In this document: piece by piece, positions 21,673-33,021 of the stretch | Position numbering within the stretch: position 1 is the stretch's first letter | Layout: each line of letters begins with the position of its first letter | DNA from: Euleptes europaea | Lineage: Eukaryota > Chordata > Lepidosauria > Squamata > Sphaerodactylidae | Assembly: GCF_029931775.1 (NCBI RefSeq) | Contig: NC_079320.1 | Coordinates: 46,548,021-46,612,020, forward strand | Direction: 5' to 3' | DNA length: 64,000 nt | The notes under the pieces: model-generated | Told to the model about the DNA's origin: nothing | The model's database searches: none | Seen by the model: the letters and a program-made list of their open reading frames with translations, nothing else | Position numbers and translations under genes: made by a program

Positions 21673-23227
21673 TCATGAAGCCTCAATAAAAAGGACAGGA
21701 TGTTTTTGTCCAAGCCAGTTGGCAACCCAAGGGGAGGAGTTCTGTGGTAGCATCTGCTTGACAAGCAGCTTTCGTTCAAATTTCCATTGCCAAAAATGCT
21801 ATTGTTTTGGTCCTGGTTTTCTGTTGTGCTAAGTGACGATATGTGGACCATACTAATTTAGTAGGCTCCAGCTTTGTCCCTTTACAGGATCTGTTCCATA
21901 CTGACTTGTCTGCCAGGGACCCCCTGAGTACAGCGCAGGATTCTGGGCTGTACCATCCAGGTGGAGTGCTGGTCAGATCTGTTGGACCTCATCACAGTCG
22001 CATGAAAGGTCACTCTAAAGGCAACCTGCACTCTCCTGCAGCTGCCTATTGCACACAGGGTCAGCTATGGAGCTACACTTGTTTCCAGGGAAGATCGTCT
22101 GCCATTTTTAAAAGGCCTGGGTTTCCCGAGGGTTTCTTAGACCCTCAGTGAAATTTAAAATGAGATGCGACAAGCCTTTCAGTGGAAAAACTGTTCTGAA
22201 CTACAAATGAGGAATGAAAGGCTTCCTTGTATATATGGTTGCTAATTTTTTTAAAGCGGCTGATCTTTTAAGCAGTTTATGGAGGCTGTTCCTTTAACTT
22301 TGTCCCTGATTTACTATTTGTGGCTGTACTGTGCTCCCTGTCACCTACAATTCAGTTCAAGCCAAAGGTGAGATGATTGGAAGTGCTTGTCTCCCTTTTT
22401 ATGCAGTTAACCATGGATTTGGGTGTTTCACATAAATAGTAAATGGCAACATCTGCATAATGTCAGATTAATACATGATTCATTCAGGTATCGCACAATT
22501 CAGCAAGGAGCATTAATCAGTTTTTTGGGAGAAATGAATACTTCAGTACAGGTGTTCCCATTGAGATTTTGTGCCAAGCTCATCCACTTGTGCTAATCAC
22601 AGGCCTTCATGCTGGAAAAATCTCCTTTAAAGTCTGTCCAGGATTCTCGGAGTCCTAATGGCAGAGCACAGAAAAGAGGATTGGAGCTTGTTGAAGCTCC
22701 ATAAACTGCAAGAAAGTTTGGAATATTTCTGAGGCAGTTTCCACAAAAAATGCTTAAGCCGATTAAAAAAACAAAACTCACTCCTAACTTAAATGTAATA
22801 CAAATGATAACTAAAACATGTATCTGATTTTGAAGTTAATCACATTCTTTGCCACTTGAAGAACAGTCACATGAACACTCAAAGAATTGGATCCTATGGA
22901 AAAGATCTGCACATGAAAAAGGAGGGAAATTCCCCCTTCCTGTGGCAGGTCTCCAATTTACCCCTCATATCCTCCCACCATCAGCAGCATTTCTTTTGGT
23001 AGCTTCGGAAAGTGGAAGTTGTGCTTCCATGCACAAAATTTAGAAATGATCCAAACTGAAGTGATTTTAGTATAATCATTATAATGTGATGATTTCTTGG
23101 ATGAGTGGGGGGAGGGGGAGAAGAAAAAGGATGCAAATTATCTTGCTGTTCTTGCACTACAAAAAAAACTTCAGGTTGAAAGTTTTGCGCTGAAGACTAT
23201 TAATTTTATACTTAGGTCTTAAAAATA
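21673..23227. other. Intergenic, mostly unique
   Basis: No repeat landmark is recognised. 22430-22620 is AT-rich unique DNA without coding signal. Confidence 0.4.
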
Positions 23228-23425
23228 ATAGCTGGGCACCCCTGAGATGCTGTGTCTCAGTAGCAGAGCCCATGCTTTGTATACATTTAAAGGAGCTCAG
23301 ATAACCACTATCAACAAAGACCTGCACAAGATCTTTTAGAGGAGCTGTCAGTCAAACTAGTCTCGGTGCTGGACCAGTGGTCTGACTCAATATAAGGCAG
23401 CTTCATATGTTCCTATATGACGTGG
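23228..23425 (+). repeat. tRNA-derived SINE, plus orientation
   Basis: The head GATGCTGTGTCTCAGTAGCAGAGCCCATGC is a worn tRNA-like A box. The tail GGACCAGTGGTCTGACTCAATATAAGGCAGCTTCATATGTTC matches, in reverse, the starts of the copies at 27171 and 50290. Confidence 0.8.
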
Positions 23426-23850
23426 TGGAGAGGCGGTGCAATAGATAAGTGTGTGGAACTAGATTATTCACAGAAATTGCAAGGGGAATTGAATAGCAGA
23501 TTGAGCACCTAAACAAGGCTTAATCTGAGCCAGAGGTCCCTAAATTGAGCCCCAGAGGTTGTTTTCACATGACCCCTACACTATTCAGCTGATTTACCTG
23601 GGAACGAATCTCATTTGTATTCACTGGGTCTTATCTCTAAATTATTACATTTAAGTTTCTTGCCAGGTTTGTGTCTTCCATGTTTTTATTCTGTTTTTAA
23701 CATGTTGTATGGATTTTAGTTTTAGCTTTATATAAGCCATTTTGTGGACCTGATTGGATAGAAATGTGGGTTATGAAAAATTACCACTATAGTAGTAGTA
23801 GTAATTTGTGGTGACTATTTCTAAGTATCTCCTGCAGGCTTGTACAAGAT

Positions 23851-24266
23851 GGCCAGTATGGTATAGTGATTAGAGTGCCAGATTAGGCTTTAGAAGAACC
23901 AGATCTGAATCCCCTACTCTCCAGTGGTAGTTTGCTGGGTAACCTTGAGCCAGTCGATGGGTTGGATCCAGTGAGATTTCTTTGTTACTGCATCTTACCC
24001 AATCCCTCCCTCTTACTACAGTCCTCACTCCACATGGCTTTTGTACATGCAGGTCTCATGATTCTCAGACCGGCATTCTTTGGCAGTCAAATCTGACCCC
24101 TCCTTCCTTTTTCACCAGCAGAAAAACCAGCTGGATCCAACCCACTATCTCTCTGCCTAAGCTGTATCACAGGATAGGTGTTGTGAGGATAAAATGGACC
24201 ACAGGATAATGATGCTGTAAACTGCTTTGGGTCCCCATTGAGGAGAAAAATAGGGTATAAATATAT
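23851..24266 (+). repeat. Sauria-type SINE split by a small TIR element
   Basis: The first half is GGCCAGTATGGTATAGTGATTAGAGTGCCAGATTAGG, a tRNA-derived head. The second half GTTGTGAGGATAAAATGGAC...CTGCTTTGGGTCCCCATTGA GGAGAAAAATAGGGTATAAATA is the Sauria SINE end. The halves are separated by 23958-24144. Confidence 0.85.
23958..24144. mobile_element. 187-bp MITE inserted in a SINE
   Basis: Its perfect 14-bp inverted ends are TGGGTTGGATCCAG and CTGGATCCAACCCA. It interrupts a Sauria SINE exactly between its tRNA-like and tail halves. The superfamily is not determined. Confidence 0.75.
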
Positions 24267-24269
24267 CTC

Positions 24270-26514
24270 TATATAAATGTGTCCCCCATGTACTGAATGC
24301 AGGCTGCCACATATTGTAGCCTGCCAAGTATTTGACCCCCCCTGCCCTGCTTTAGGCAGGCACAAAAAACTGAGTTTTATCAGGCCCTAATAGGCCATGG
24401 CCATCATACATGGCTATTGGTTGTGTAAAGCTGGCTTGATGAGTCATAAGTTGTCAGGCTTGCCAGGTTTCCAGCTTCAGTGGGAAACCTCCAAAACACC
24501 ACTGTCCCTTCCCGCCACCACTCAGTTGGGCAGCAGGGGAAAATGGGAAGGGGTGTAGATGGTGATTGGTGTAATCTGTACCGATCAGTGTCATTTGGAT
24601 AGGTGCAACCTGGAAGTGACATCACATAGGGCAATACTCTAGCATTTGCCCAACACTCAGTGGTTAAACCATAGTTTTGGAGTGAATCATAGAGTGTCAC
24701 TGATGGCACGATGCCAGAAACAGCCACCAAAAGTTTATGCACAACAAGGGCAGATTTTAATGCACTTAATTATTGGTTAAATTGTCTAGAATACCTAAGC
24801 AAAAGTTCTGCAATTTCCCCCCCTTTAAAGGTTAGTTTACCTGGAAAATGATGTGTCAGTATCATGTTGACAAAGCACTGTTCTAATGCTCTCTAATAAC
24901 TCTGCTTAGGTATGTCTCACTTTTGCAAAGTAGGCTGTAATGGATTGAGATCCAAATTGCAAGTCAAGCAGATGCGAATTGCTTTAACAGTACTTTTTTT
25001 GTCTTCAACCTTTTCAAATGCTACATTAGTCTATGTCAAGAAGCAAAATGAAAACCTCCTTATTCTGATTGTGGAATAAATTATTCTAATATAGTCATCA
25101 AAAAAAAATGCCTTCAAAAACAATATCTGATATTTTTTTCATAATAGATATGAACAAGAAAGAATAAGATATGTTTTAGCATATGTCTGGCTACTTGATT
25201 CTCAAGGCTGGTATTAGAGAATAAATTGTGCTTGGTTCCTTAGCCTCTTCTGTGACCAAAGATGTCCCCTCTCTCTTCATTTTACTTATTGATAAGGAAC
25301 AATCATGCATTGAATTCTACCATATTCCTATTTTGGTGTCAGTCATGAAAAATTAGCCCAGTGGAGAGGATTCTGTGTGAGCCTTGAAATGTGTTCCTGG
25401 GTTTTAAAATACATTTCAGAAAACGTATCAACTTCTATCAAGTCTGCCCAGTAGAGCCTGGAGTAAATGATTGCGTGTCACTCTGATGTCACCTGTCACA
25501 TTCAATCTTTTAATATACCATTATGGAGCACAAAATCTCTTTGGATGATTTCATTCTACTATTTGTAATGTAAAAGGAATATTTGAATCCAGCTGTGCCG
25601 CAACCAGAAGGAAATGCTTGGGGTTCTTCCTATTCACCATGGCGGCAGTGATCTGTTAAGGGTTTCTTAGTTTACACTCAGTTCACAGTAGAAGATTACA
25701 GACTTTCTTAACAAAAAAAGCAAGCTTAAATCTTGGCAAGTGTAAAATGGGTACCAGACTTTATTTGTAGGGATATAGGTAAGTATGATCCCTGATGAAG
25801 ATCACCCAGTTAGTGCTTTACTTAATTACTTCATTCTATGAATACCTAATTGTTATTTCCCAGTAATTCAGGTACCTGTTCTGACACAGAGCTGCGCTAG
25901 AAAGATGCTAACCTATTATAGAGAGCAATTGAGAACCACTCTGTTTTTCCTTCACAATTAATTGTACATTTTCCTAGCTTGTGCATATTGGCCAGGTTCT
26001 TAAGCTCTTAATGAGACCATTATCACAGCATCTACAAATCAGAATGCTATTTAGTGTTCCCATAAAAAAAATACCAACTGGAACAGAAGCAGACAACTGG
26101 TTCGTCACTGCCAGCATCTTGCTTCTGAACTAGCTAGTATCAGCAGCATAAGAGGAACAGCACGAAGCTGACTTTGGCTTTATTGGAAGAGTTTGGAATC
26201 TCAAATCTCCCAAGGAGGTCTTCAGTATCTGGCTACATTTAAAAAACCGGCTTAGCTTCTCAATGAGCAGAAGCTGAATAGTGGAGCTAGACTGCTTCAA
26301 GAGATTTGGCATCAGATATATCCCTCAGCTGTAATGCTTTGGACAGCTGTAGACCCCACCTTGCGGGGGCAGTGGAGACCATCAAACCTCAGAGACCCTC
26401 AACAACGGAGTGTCATTTCACTCAGTCCACTTGGTGATCACAAACATCATACCTCCCTGGGAAAGAGGAGGAGGAGGAGAAGGAGAAGAGGTTTTTACAT
26501 GTCGATTTTCTCTA
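24270..26514. other. Intergenic; one decayed TIR-like fragment, otherwise unique
   Basis: 24455-24720 resembles the hAT-like family seen at 37618-37946 (GGCTTGCCAGGTTTCCAGC, GAAGTGACATCACAT). 24780-26340 is AT-rich and unrecognised. Confidence 0.4.
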
Positions 26515-26722
26515 CCTTTTAAGGAGAATCAAACTGGCTTACAATCTCCTTCCCTTCCTCTCCCCAGAACAGACACCTTGTGAGGTAGGTGAGGCGGAGA
26601 GAGCTCTGAGAGAACTGTGACTAGCCCAAGGTCACCCAGCTGGCTTCACATGGAGGAGAGGGGAATCAAACCCGGTTCTCCAGATTACAGCCCACCGCTC
26701 TTAACCACTACACCACGCTGGG
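26515..26722 (-). repeat. tRNA-derived SINE, minus orientation
   Basis: The minus strand reads CCAGCGTGGTGTAGTGGTTAAGAGCGGTGGG, then GAGAACCGGGTTTGATTCCCC (B box), GGGTGACCTTGGGCTAGTCAC and CCTACCTCACAAGGTGTCTG. A (GGA)n tract lies just outside at 26465-26492. Confidence 0.85.
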
Positions 26723-26860
26723 TAATTGGTGAACAGGAGGCTCCCCTGCCCCCGGAGGAAAAAAACAGCCACTCGGCTGAACCTATAGAAGGGCTGCTCC
26801 AGCACCTTTCTGAAGGGGGATGGGGTGTTGGAGGGAAGCAGACCTGCCTCTCTCTCATAA

Positions 26861-27015
26861 TACTAGAATGCGGGGGTCATCTGCTGAAGCTGGAGGATGA
26901 GAGATTCCAAACAGATAAAAGGAAGTATTTTTCACACAACGCATTCTTAAATTGTGGAACTCCCTCACAACAAAGCTTACACAGCAGCGAACCCAAGAGC
27001 CTTCACACTTGTTAC
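26861..27015 (+). repeat. CR1-like LINE tail fragment
   Basis: GGGGGTCATCTGCTGAAGCTGG...CAGATAAAAGGAAGTATTTTTCACACAACGCATTC parallels 27565-27660. It breaks off after AACTCCCTCAC. Confidence 0.75.
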
Positions 27016-27170
27016 CTTTATGACATCTGGTAACTGAGGGAAAGGTTCACAGTTTAAAACAAACCTGGTCCATTCCCAGGTTTCTAGGTCTGACAATATC
27101 TGCCAGTTTCTGTTTAGTTGCCCAATGCTGAACGGTAATCAGGTTTAAAAGGTTACCTTGAAAAGGTTAA

Positions 27171-27368
27171 CACATGAAGCTTCCTTATACTGAATCAGGC
27201 CCTTGGTCCATCAAAGCCAGTATTGTCTACTCAGACCGGCAGTGGCTCTCCACGGTCTCAGGCAGAGGGCTTTCGCATGACCTAGTCCCTTGAACTGGAG
27301 ATGCCGGGGACTGAACCTGGGACCTTCTGCCTACCACGTAGATGCTCCACCACTGAGCCATGACCCTT
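27171..27368 (-). repeat. tRNA-derived SINE, minus orientation
   Basis: The minus strand begins GTCATGGCTCAGTGGTGGAGCATCTACGTGG and continues AGAAGGTCCCAGGTTCAGTCC, tRNA-like A and B boxes. It ends GACCAAGGGCCTGATTCAGTATAAGGAAGCTTCATGT. Confidence 0.87.
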
Positions 27369-27540
27369 CTCTTTCTCCCTCCTACTTCTTACCACTCAGG
27401 GGAGGGCCCTTTACAATAATACTGTACGAAACGTCCCAGCTTCTGTGACTAGAAGATGCAAGTTTAGTAACTGAATGGTGTTGTGCAAGAAAAGAAATAT
27501 AAAATTATGCATGGTTTGGAGAGAGTGGACAGGGAGAAAT

Positions 27541-27970
27541 TTTTCTCCCTCTCCCATAATACTAGAACACGGGGTCATCTGCTAAAGCTGGAGGGTGAGA
27601 GATTCAAAACAGATAAAAGGAAGTATTTTTTCACACAACGCATAGTTAAATTGTAGAACTCCCTGCCCCAGGATGTGGTGAGGGCTGCCAGCTTGGAGGG
27701 CTTGAAGAGGGGAGTGGACATGTTCATGGAGGAAAGGGGTATTCATGGCTTTTAGTTGGAATGGATGCTGGTCATGCTGGTCATGTTCTCTCTAGTATCA
27801 GAGGAGCATGCCTATTATTTTGGGTGCGGTGGAACACGGGCAGGATGGTGCTGCTGCAGTCGTCTTGTTTGTGGCTTACTAGAGGCACCTGGTTGGCCAC
27901 TGTGTGAACAGACTGCTGGACTTGATGGGCCTTGGTTTGATCCAGCAGGGCCTTTCTTATGTTCTTAACT
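27541..27970 (+). repeat. CR1-like LINE 3' region, longest copy in the window
   Basis: From TAGAACACGGGGTCATCTGC through CAGATAAAAGGAAGTATTTT, GGATGTGGTGAGGGCTGCCA, GACTGCTGGACTTGATGGGC and GATCCAGCAGGGCC to the 8-mer tail TTCTTATGTTCTTA. It is non-coding in this part. Confidence 0.85.
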
Positions 27971-27974
27971 TTTT

Positions 27975-29575
27975 GTTCCTGTTTGGAGAACCAACAATCA
28001 TCAGAAGAGGTGGCATGAAAAGTTGCTTGATTTTTCATCATTAGGGATACTGAAGGAGAGCACAGTAGCTTGCGGTGTAGAAGTGCTGCGTGTTGAAATA
28101 TTGGCATGACTTTCATTTACAGAACTCGGAAGAGGTTATAGCGCAGTTGTGGTTTAATGCATGACCACTGAAAATTATATAGGTTTGGGTTGCAGTCAGA
28201 AGAATTGCGTTGTCTCAAGTCTTCTGTAATACTCTTCTCCCCACCCCAAACTCTTTATTCTAAACTAATGGAATAGAATAAGGCAAACCTTTTGTGAGGA
28301 TTTCAGAGAAGATCATCCAGACAAAGGGGGGTACAAACAGTCACCCGAAGGAATGCAAAACAGTATTCATTTATTGTGTGGCTTAGCTTTCCTGTGTGGA
28401 TGTTGACATGGAGTGATTCGCTAAGTGCACCCCTGTTTTTCCTACTGCAAACATCAGCATCTCCATCTCAACATCTTTCCTTCCTCTAAAAAAAGCAACA
28501 GCAACCCCCCCCCCCCCCCCAGCTTTTCTAGGACATGTTTCTAAAGTGAGTTAATCATGTGGGGAATTGCAGTTCCATAAAATGAATTTTGACTCAGCTC
28601 ATTATTTTATCATGTGGTGAAATCAGGCTGGGTTTATTCTCCATTGCTAAAGATGGCCAAAAGCGTTTGCATGAACCAGCCCCAGTTAGAGCTGATAAAA
28701 ATGCTTACTGTCTCTACATGACGTTTGCAAGACATGAACACATCAAGTTTAAAGTGTCTTCTGGGCTCATTGGTGAAGTTGGAGTGAAGGAGAGTGGCCA
28801 GATATTTTCACGGATTCCATCAATTCATCATAATCATTTTTGTGCTTGGACAAAACATGAAAAATACTGCGGAATTTGCTGGAAAGCGATTTTAGTTTGA
28901 GAGAGAAGGCAACCTATTTATTTTGTAGTCTCTGCACACAGGGCAAAGAAAAAAGGAAAATGGTCCCATGAGCTTTCCATTATTGTTGCACGAAAGAAGA
29001 AATCAGCAGTTCGTTTTTGTCGTTTTAAGCAAGAAATTGGTTGTGAAATGAACGGCAGTGCAGATAGATGTTGGATAAGATTTACCAACACCTTTTATGC
29101 TTCTCTCTCTTTTTACCATTCTGCCCTTTCAGAAAAATTCAGGTTGGTTAGGTTTCCTCAAACAAGGATATATAGGTTCTACTTTAAGAACAGTCTGAAT
29201 TTTGTAAAATTGATCACCAACAAATTATTACTGATTCCCTGCTGGGCAAAGCAGATCAGGAACTGCCAGGAATGTCAGATAAATGTAGCTTCTTAACTGT
29301 TCCAGAAGGAGTTTAGGAGGAAAACAAAGGCTTTTGACTCATGGTCTTCATTTGCATTCCCAACCAACTAGCCACCTAACTGTGTTTTTGCAGTAGGTGG
29401 CAAGCTTTAGACTAGAGAGATAGGAATCTATTAATTAACAGGGCCATTTCTTTAGCTGGACAGTATTATTTGTGCATTCTCAAACTGATTTTCTCATCCT
29501 CTTCCCTCCTCCATAATATGTGTGATTTTTTTTTTAAAAAGAAACTCAGTAAAGAGATGTTTCAATTCTGCTGTG
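27975..29575. other. Intergenic unique sequence with a poly-C tract
   Basis: It holds an 18-20-base C run at about 28504-28520. A 103-codon plus-strand frame at 28589-28900 and an 82-codon frame at 29048-29296 show no domain. Neither is supported as a gene. Confidence 0.4.
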
Positions 29576-29870
29576 GTCCCCTGTGCAAGCACCGGGTAAA
29601 GGTCCCCTGTGCAAGCACCGGGTCATTCCTGAACCATGGGGTGATGTCACATCCCGATATATACTAGGCAGACTTTGTTTTATGGGGTGGTTTGCCAGTG
29701 CCTTCCCCAGTCATCATCCCTTTACCCCCAGCAAGCTGGGTCCTCGTTTTACCGATCTTGGAAGGATGGAAGGCTGAGTCAACCTTGAGCCGGCTAACTG
29801 AAACCAACTTCCGTCGGGACAGAACTCAGGTCGTGAGCAGAGTATGGACTGCAGTACTGCTGCTGTGGTG
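29576..29870 (-). repeat. tRNA-derived SINE, minus orientation, with duplicated tail
   Basis: Same family as 5408-5706 (GGAAGGATGGAAGGCTGAGTC, AACTCAGGTCGTGAGCAGAG, GCAGTACTGC). The tail block CCCCTGTGCAAGCACCGGGT occurs twice, 23 bp apart (29578 and 29601), a small tandem duplication. Confidence 0.85.
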
Positions 29871-29929
29871 GGGCATGGTAAAAGTTGCATTGCTTGTACT
29901 TCTCTTTCTGCCCTCACTCACTCTGTCTG

Positions 29930-30060
29930 GCTGCTGCAATATTGGGTCCAGAGCACAAATACTTTATGTATTCCTTGGTGGTGTCTCATTCAAATACTAA
30001 CCAGGTCTGACCCTGCTTAGCTTCTGAGATCTGATGAGTTCAGGCTGGCCAGGGCTGCCT
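29930..30060 (-). repeat. 5S rRNA-derived SINE fragment, minus orientation
   Basis: The minus strand contains GAACTCATCAGATCTCAGAA, GCTAAGCAGGGTCAGACCTG and GTTAGTATTTGAATGAGAC, the 5S rRNA internal-promoter half, then CCACCAAGGAATAC. Confidence 0.8.
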
Positions 30061-30449
30061 GAAATGTACCTAGATAAAAATGAGGCTCCATGCAAAGCAA
30101 TTTCCTTTTTAGAATAAAGAATAAAGGTTATTGTTAAGCCTCTTTGGGCATTCATGTCCGTTTGTACTGCTGGTGGATCCAAGAACTGTCACAAATGGCA
30201 AACAAATAATTTCTGCGCCCATGATATACAGAACAGAAATGGCCATTAAGAACAATGAAGTTTGAATGTTGTATTTGCAAACACTGAATCATCTAGTTGC
30301 AATAGTCCTGGTGTCTGTATTTCATAGTGCCTCATATTTGTAGTCACCTGTAGATTTTGAATTTTTTCCTCTAGCTCAAGACCATATGTCTTAGCAGCAA
30401 CTCCAGAGGGAGACTAGGGTGGCAGCAACATAGGGTGGTACTGACAGTG

Positions 30450-30662
30450 CAATGGCATTAAGTCACCTATAAAACCATAGAGTTTCCTGCAATTCCTAAA
30501 AAGGCATGATGTCACTTCCAGGTTTCCCCCAAAAGTGATGTGATGCTGTCAACCCAATGGCATTTTTTTAACTTATATTTCTCCCGCCAGCTGATAGAGT
30601 GGCAGTAAGCAGAGAGGCCAGTAGGAGGTCTCTCACCATAGCGGGAGACCTGGCAACCCTAA
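30450..30662. repeat. Partial hAT-like element
   Basis: It ends GGGAGACCTGGCAACCCTA like the TAGGGTTGCCA group. It carries TGATGTCACTTCCAGGTTTCC, matching the second family at 37618-37946. The left end is missing. Confidence 0.5.
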
Positions 30663-31697
30663 ATTGGAATGATTTGTCAGAAGCAAATTTTGACCCAGGC
30701 TTGCAAGACAACTTTGTTTCTGGTAAAACATTCCAATTGCTTTGCCATATGGTTGCTACCATCAAGAGTCCCTGAAGACTCAGAAACCTTGCAGTTTTTC
30801 AGTGCAAAGAATATGCCAGTATTTGTAAATGAAATCAATTCCAGTGGGTTTCGGTCAACTATGTTCACAGTTCTTTGCATTTGTCAAACCAAATCAAAAT
30901 TCCTGCAGGCAGAAGAACCAAACAGAGAACACACATTTAGATTTCAATAAATAATAGATTTGCAAAACAACTGAAACAGTCTTGTTGCCGTTTCCATTCT
31001 GCAAATATGCACAAATCTAGCAATGCCTTTGTTCATGTGGTTATTTTTTCAGCCTGCTTCTACTGGCTATATATCAACTTTCTTATTAAAGACCTTGCAG
31101 AACATCTAAAGTAACAGCCACTGAATGATGATAATTCAGAATAATCACAACTGCGCTAGAGGATCCAAATTTCAGGCCAATAGCGAGAAAAACCAGGTTG
31201 CGTATGTAAATAATTGTCACAAGCCCAAATGTTCTTGTTTTGCATAAAGAATTTATTAGAATTTTCTTACAAAATTAGCTAAATAGCATTTACTGTTTTT
31301 TCTTTCAGTTAGAGTCGATGCCCTGGAATCTGTGAATGATCAGGTTTGCAACATCTCTAGCTCACCATAAAGGGAACTGCCCCAAGATGCCTGCCATTTT
31401 GCCCACCTCCCTCTATATTACCCAGCCACACATTCCACTGGACTTTGTTAGCTGCTTGCTGCTAATTTTCTCAGCTAACCATGTAGTCAGTGCCCCCCTC
31501 CATATAACGCAGCCTTCTAGCTTAGGTTTATCATTCCAACAGTTTCCATGAAGGGCATCTGACTAAGAGGCAACCTCTCAGCCTTTTGGAGTGTACTTGA
31601 AGGACTATCACACCCCATATGGGTCCAGGAAGAACTTACAATCTTCCCACCAGGGCTCACTTTGGGTGCCCAGTTTAAAAGAGGAGAAAACAGCCTC
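30663..31697. other. Intergenic, nothing recognised
   Basis: AT-rich DNA, no supported feature. Confidence 0.4.
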
Positions 31698-31895
31698 AGT
31701 TAGGGTCCCTCTTCGCCACCGGTGGGAGGTTTTTGGGGTGGAGCCTGAGGAAGGCAGGGTTTGGGGAGGGGAGGGACTTCAATGCCGTAGACCCAATTGC
31801 CAAAGTGGCCATTTTCTCAAGGTGAACTGATCTCTATCGGCTGGAGATCAGTTGTAACAGCAGGAGATCTCCAGCCAGTACCTGGAGGTTAGCAA
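31698..31895. mobile_element. TAGGGTTGCCA-family hAT-like MITE, worn ends
   Basis: GTTAGGGTCCCTCTTCGCCACCGG to CAGTACCTGGAGGTTAGCAA. All core blocks are present, and both terminal GGTTGCCA motifs are decayed. Confidence 0.8.
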
Positions 31896-31899
31896 GTCA

Positions 31900-32938
31900 A
31901 AAAATAGGGCACCTCCGTGCCTATACCACAAGGTTTGGAATTTAGCACGGGAGAATGGGTACAGAAAAGCACATAGACAGGATACAAATAGCAATGGTAT
32001 AATTAGTGACAATGATGAAAAAGACACAGACAGGTGTACAACATGAAATCTTAACCACTAAGTTGCTAAATATAAGGGGCAAAAGTCTTCTTCTAGATTT
32101 CAATAATAACCAGTTTCTTTAGGATATCCAATGGCAGGTATAAATCCAAAATTTAGGGAAAGCATCATAAAATGTATTAAATAAAGGTAGAGAACCCTTC
32201 TCTTACTCCCACTGTACATCTTATCATGATAAAACCAGAGATCATGAACAAACATGGGGTAGCATTTGCTAACTGTTATGACCACAGAGGTGCAGCTGAA
32301 ATAGTCACACTGTTTAAAGAACAAAAACTGGAATGGAATGAGTTATGTCAGCATTGTAGAGGAATATGTCTGTCGCTGACGGTCATTTTGTTCCTGCTGG
32401 ACTCTTATACTTTTGAAAAGTGTATGATAGAGGAATAATAAGTACAGATTTTCTCCTTCATTGCATTTCCAGGCTGATTACAGATTGCATTCCTGTCAGT
32501 CACACTCTCAGAAAAGACACAACTCCACTGCAGCAGACCTTGGCTGCTGCCTTCATGGCACTGGGGGTAGGGAATACCCTTTGCTCCATATGTGTGAGGG
32601 GGCACGTTAAACTACTCCCACTGAAGTGTCAGGAAGTCCCAGACAACTGGATTGTTTTTACTCCTGCCTCCTCTTTAGATGGCATAAAATTTGTCATCAC
32701 AGTGGTCAGAATGAGTCTTGGGGGAACACAGGGTTTTTCTAAACCCAGATTCTCTCCCTCTACAGCCTCAATTCACCCACATTTCCTCTTGCCCTGGCAA
32801 TGTCTTATTGATGTAAGGGTTCCATTGGGTAGCTTCCAGCAGCACAAGGCTGTCATTATGGCATTATACTTCTACCATACTATTGTGTTTTCTGGCTCCA
32901 GCGGTGCAAGGACATTTAGGAATAACTCTATCCCAACC
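31900..32938. other. Intergenic, nothing recognised
   Basis: It contains a 184-codon plus-strand frame (32420-32974). The composition is ordinary, no domain is seen, and its end overlaps the MITE at 32939, so I do not call it a gene. Confidence 0.4.
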
Positions 32939-33021
32939 TATAGTGCAATCCTAAGCAGAGTTACGCCCTTCTGAGTCCACTCATGCCATTTGGCTTAGAA
33001 GGGTGTAATTCTGCTTAGGGT
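32939..33021. mobile_element. Short palindromic MITE
   Basis: AGTGCAATCCTAAGCAGAGTTACGCCCTTCT pairs with AGAAGGGTGTAATTCTGCTTAGGGTTT. It belongs to the same foldback family as 5095-5171 and is common in squamate DNA. Confidence 0.75.

Noticed and set aside
28589-28900. 103-codon plus-strand frame as a small gene
   Set aside because: No domain and no supporting signals. The length is within chance expectation for this amount of sequence.
32420-32974. 184-codon plus-strand open frame
   Set aside because: No domain or family resemblance, no splice or promoter context, and it ends inside a palindromic MITE.
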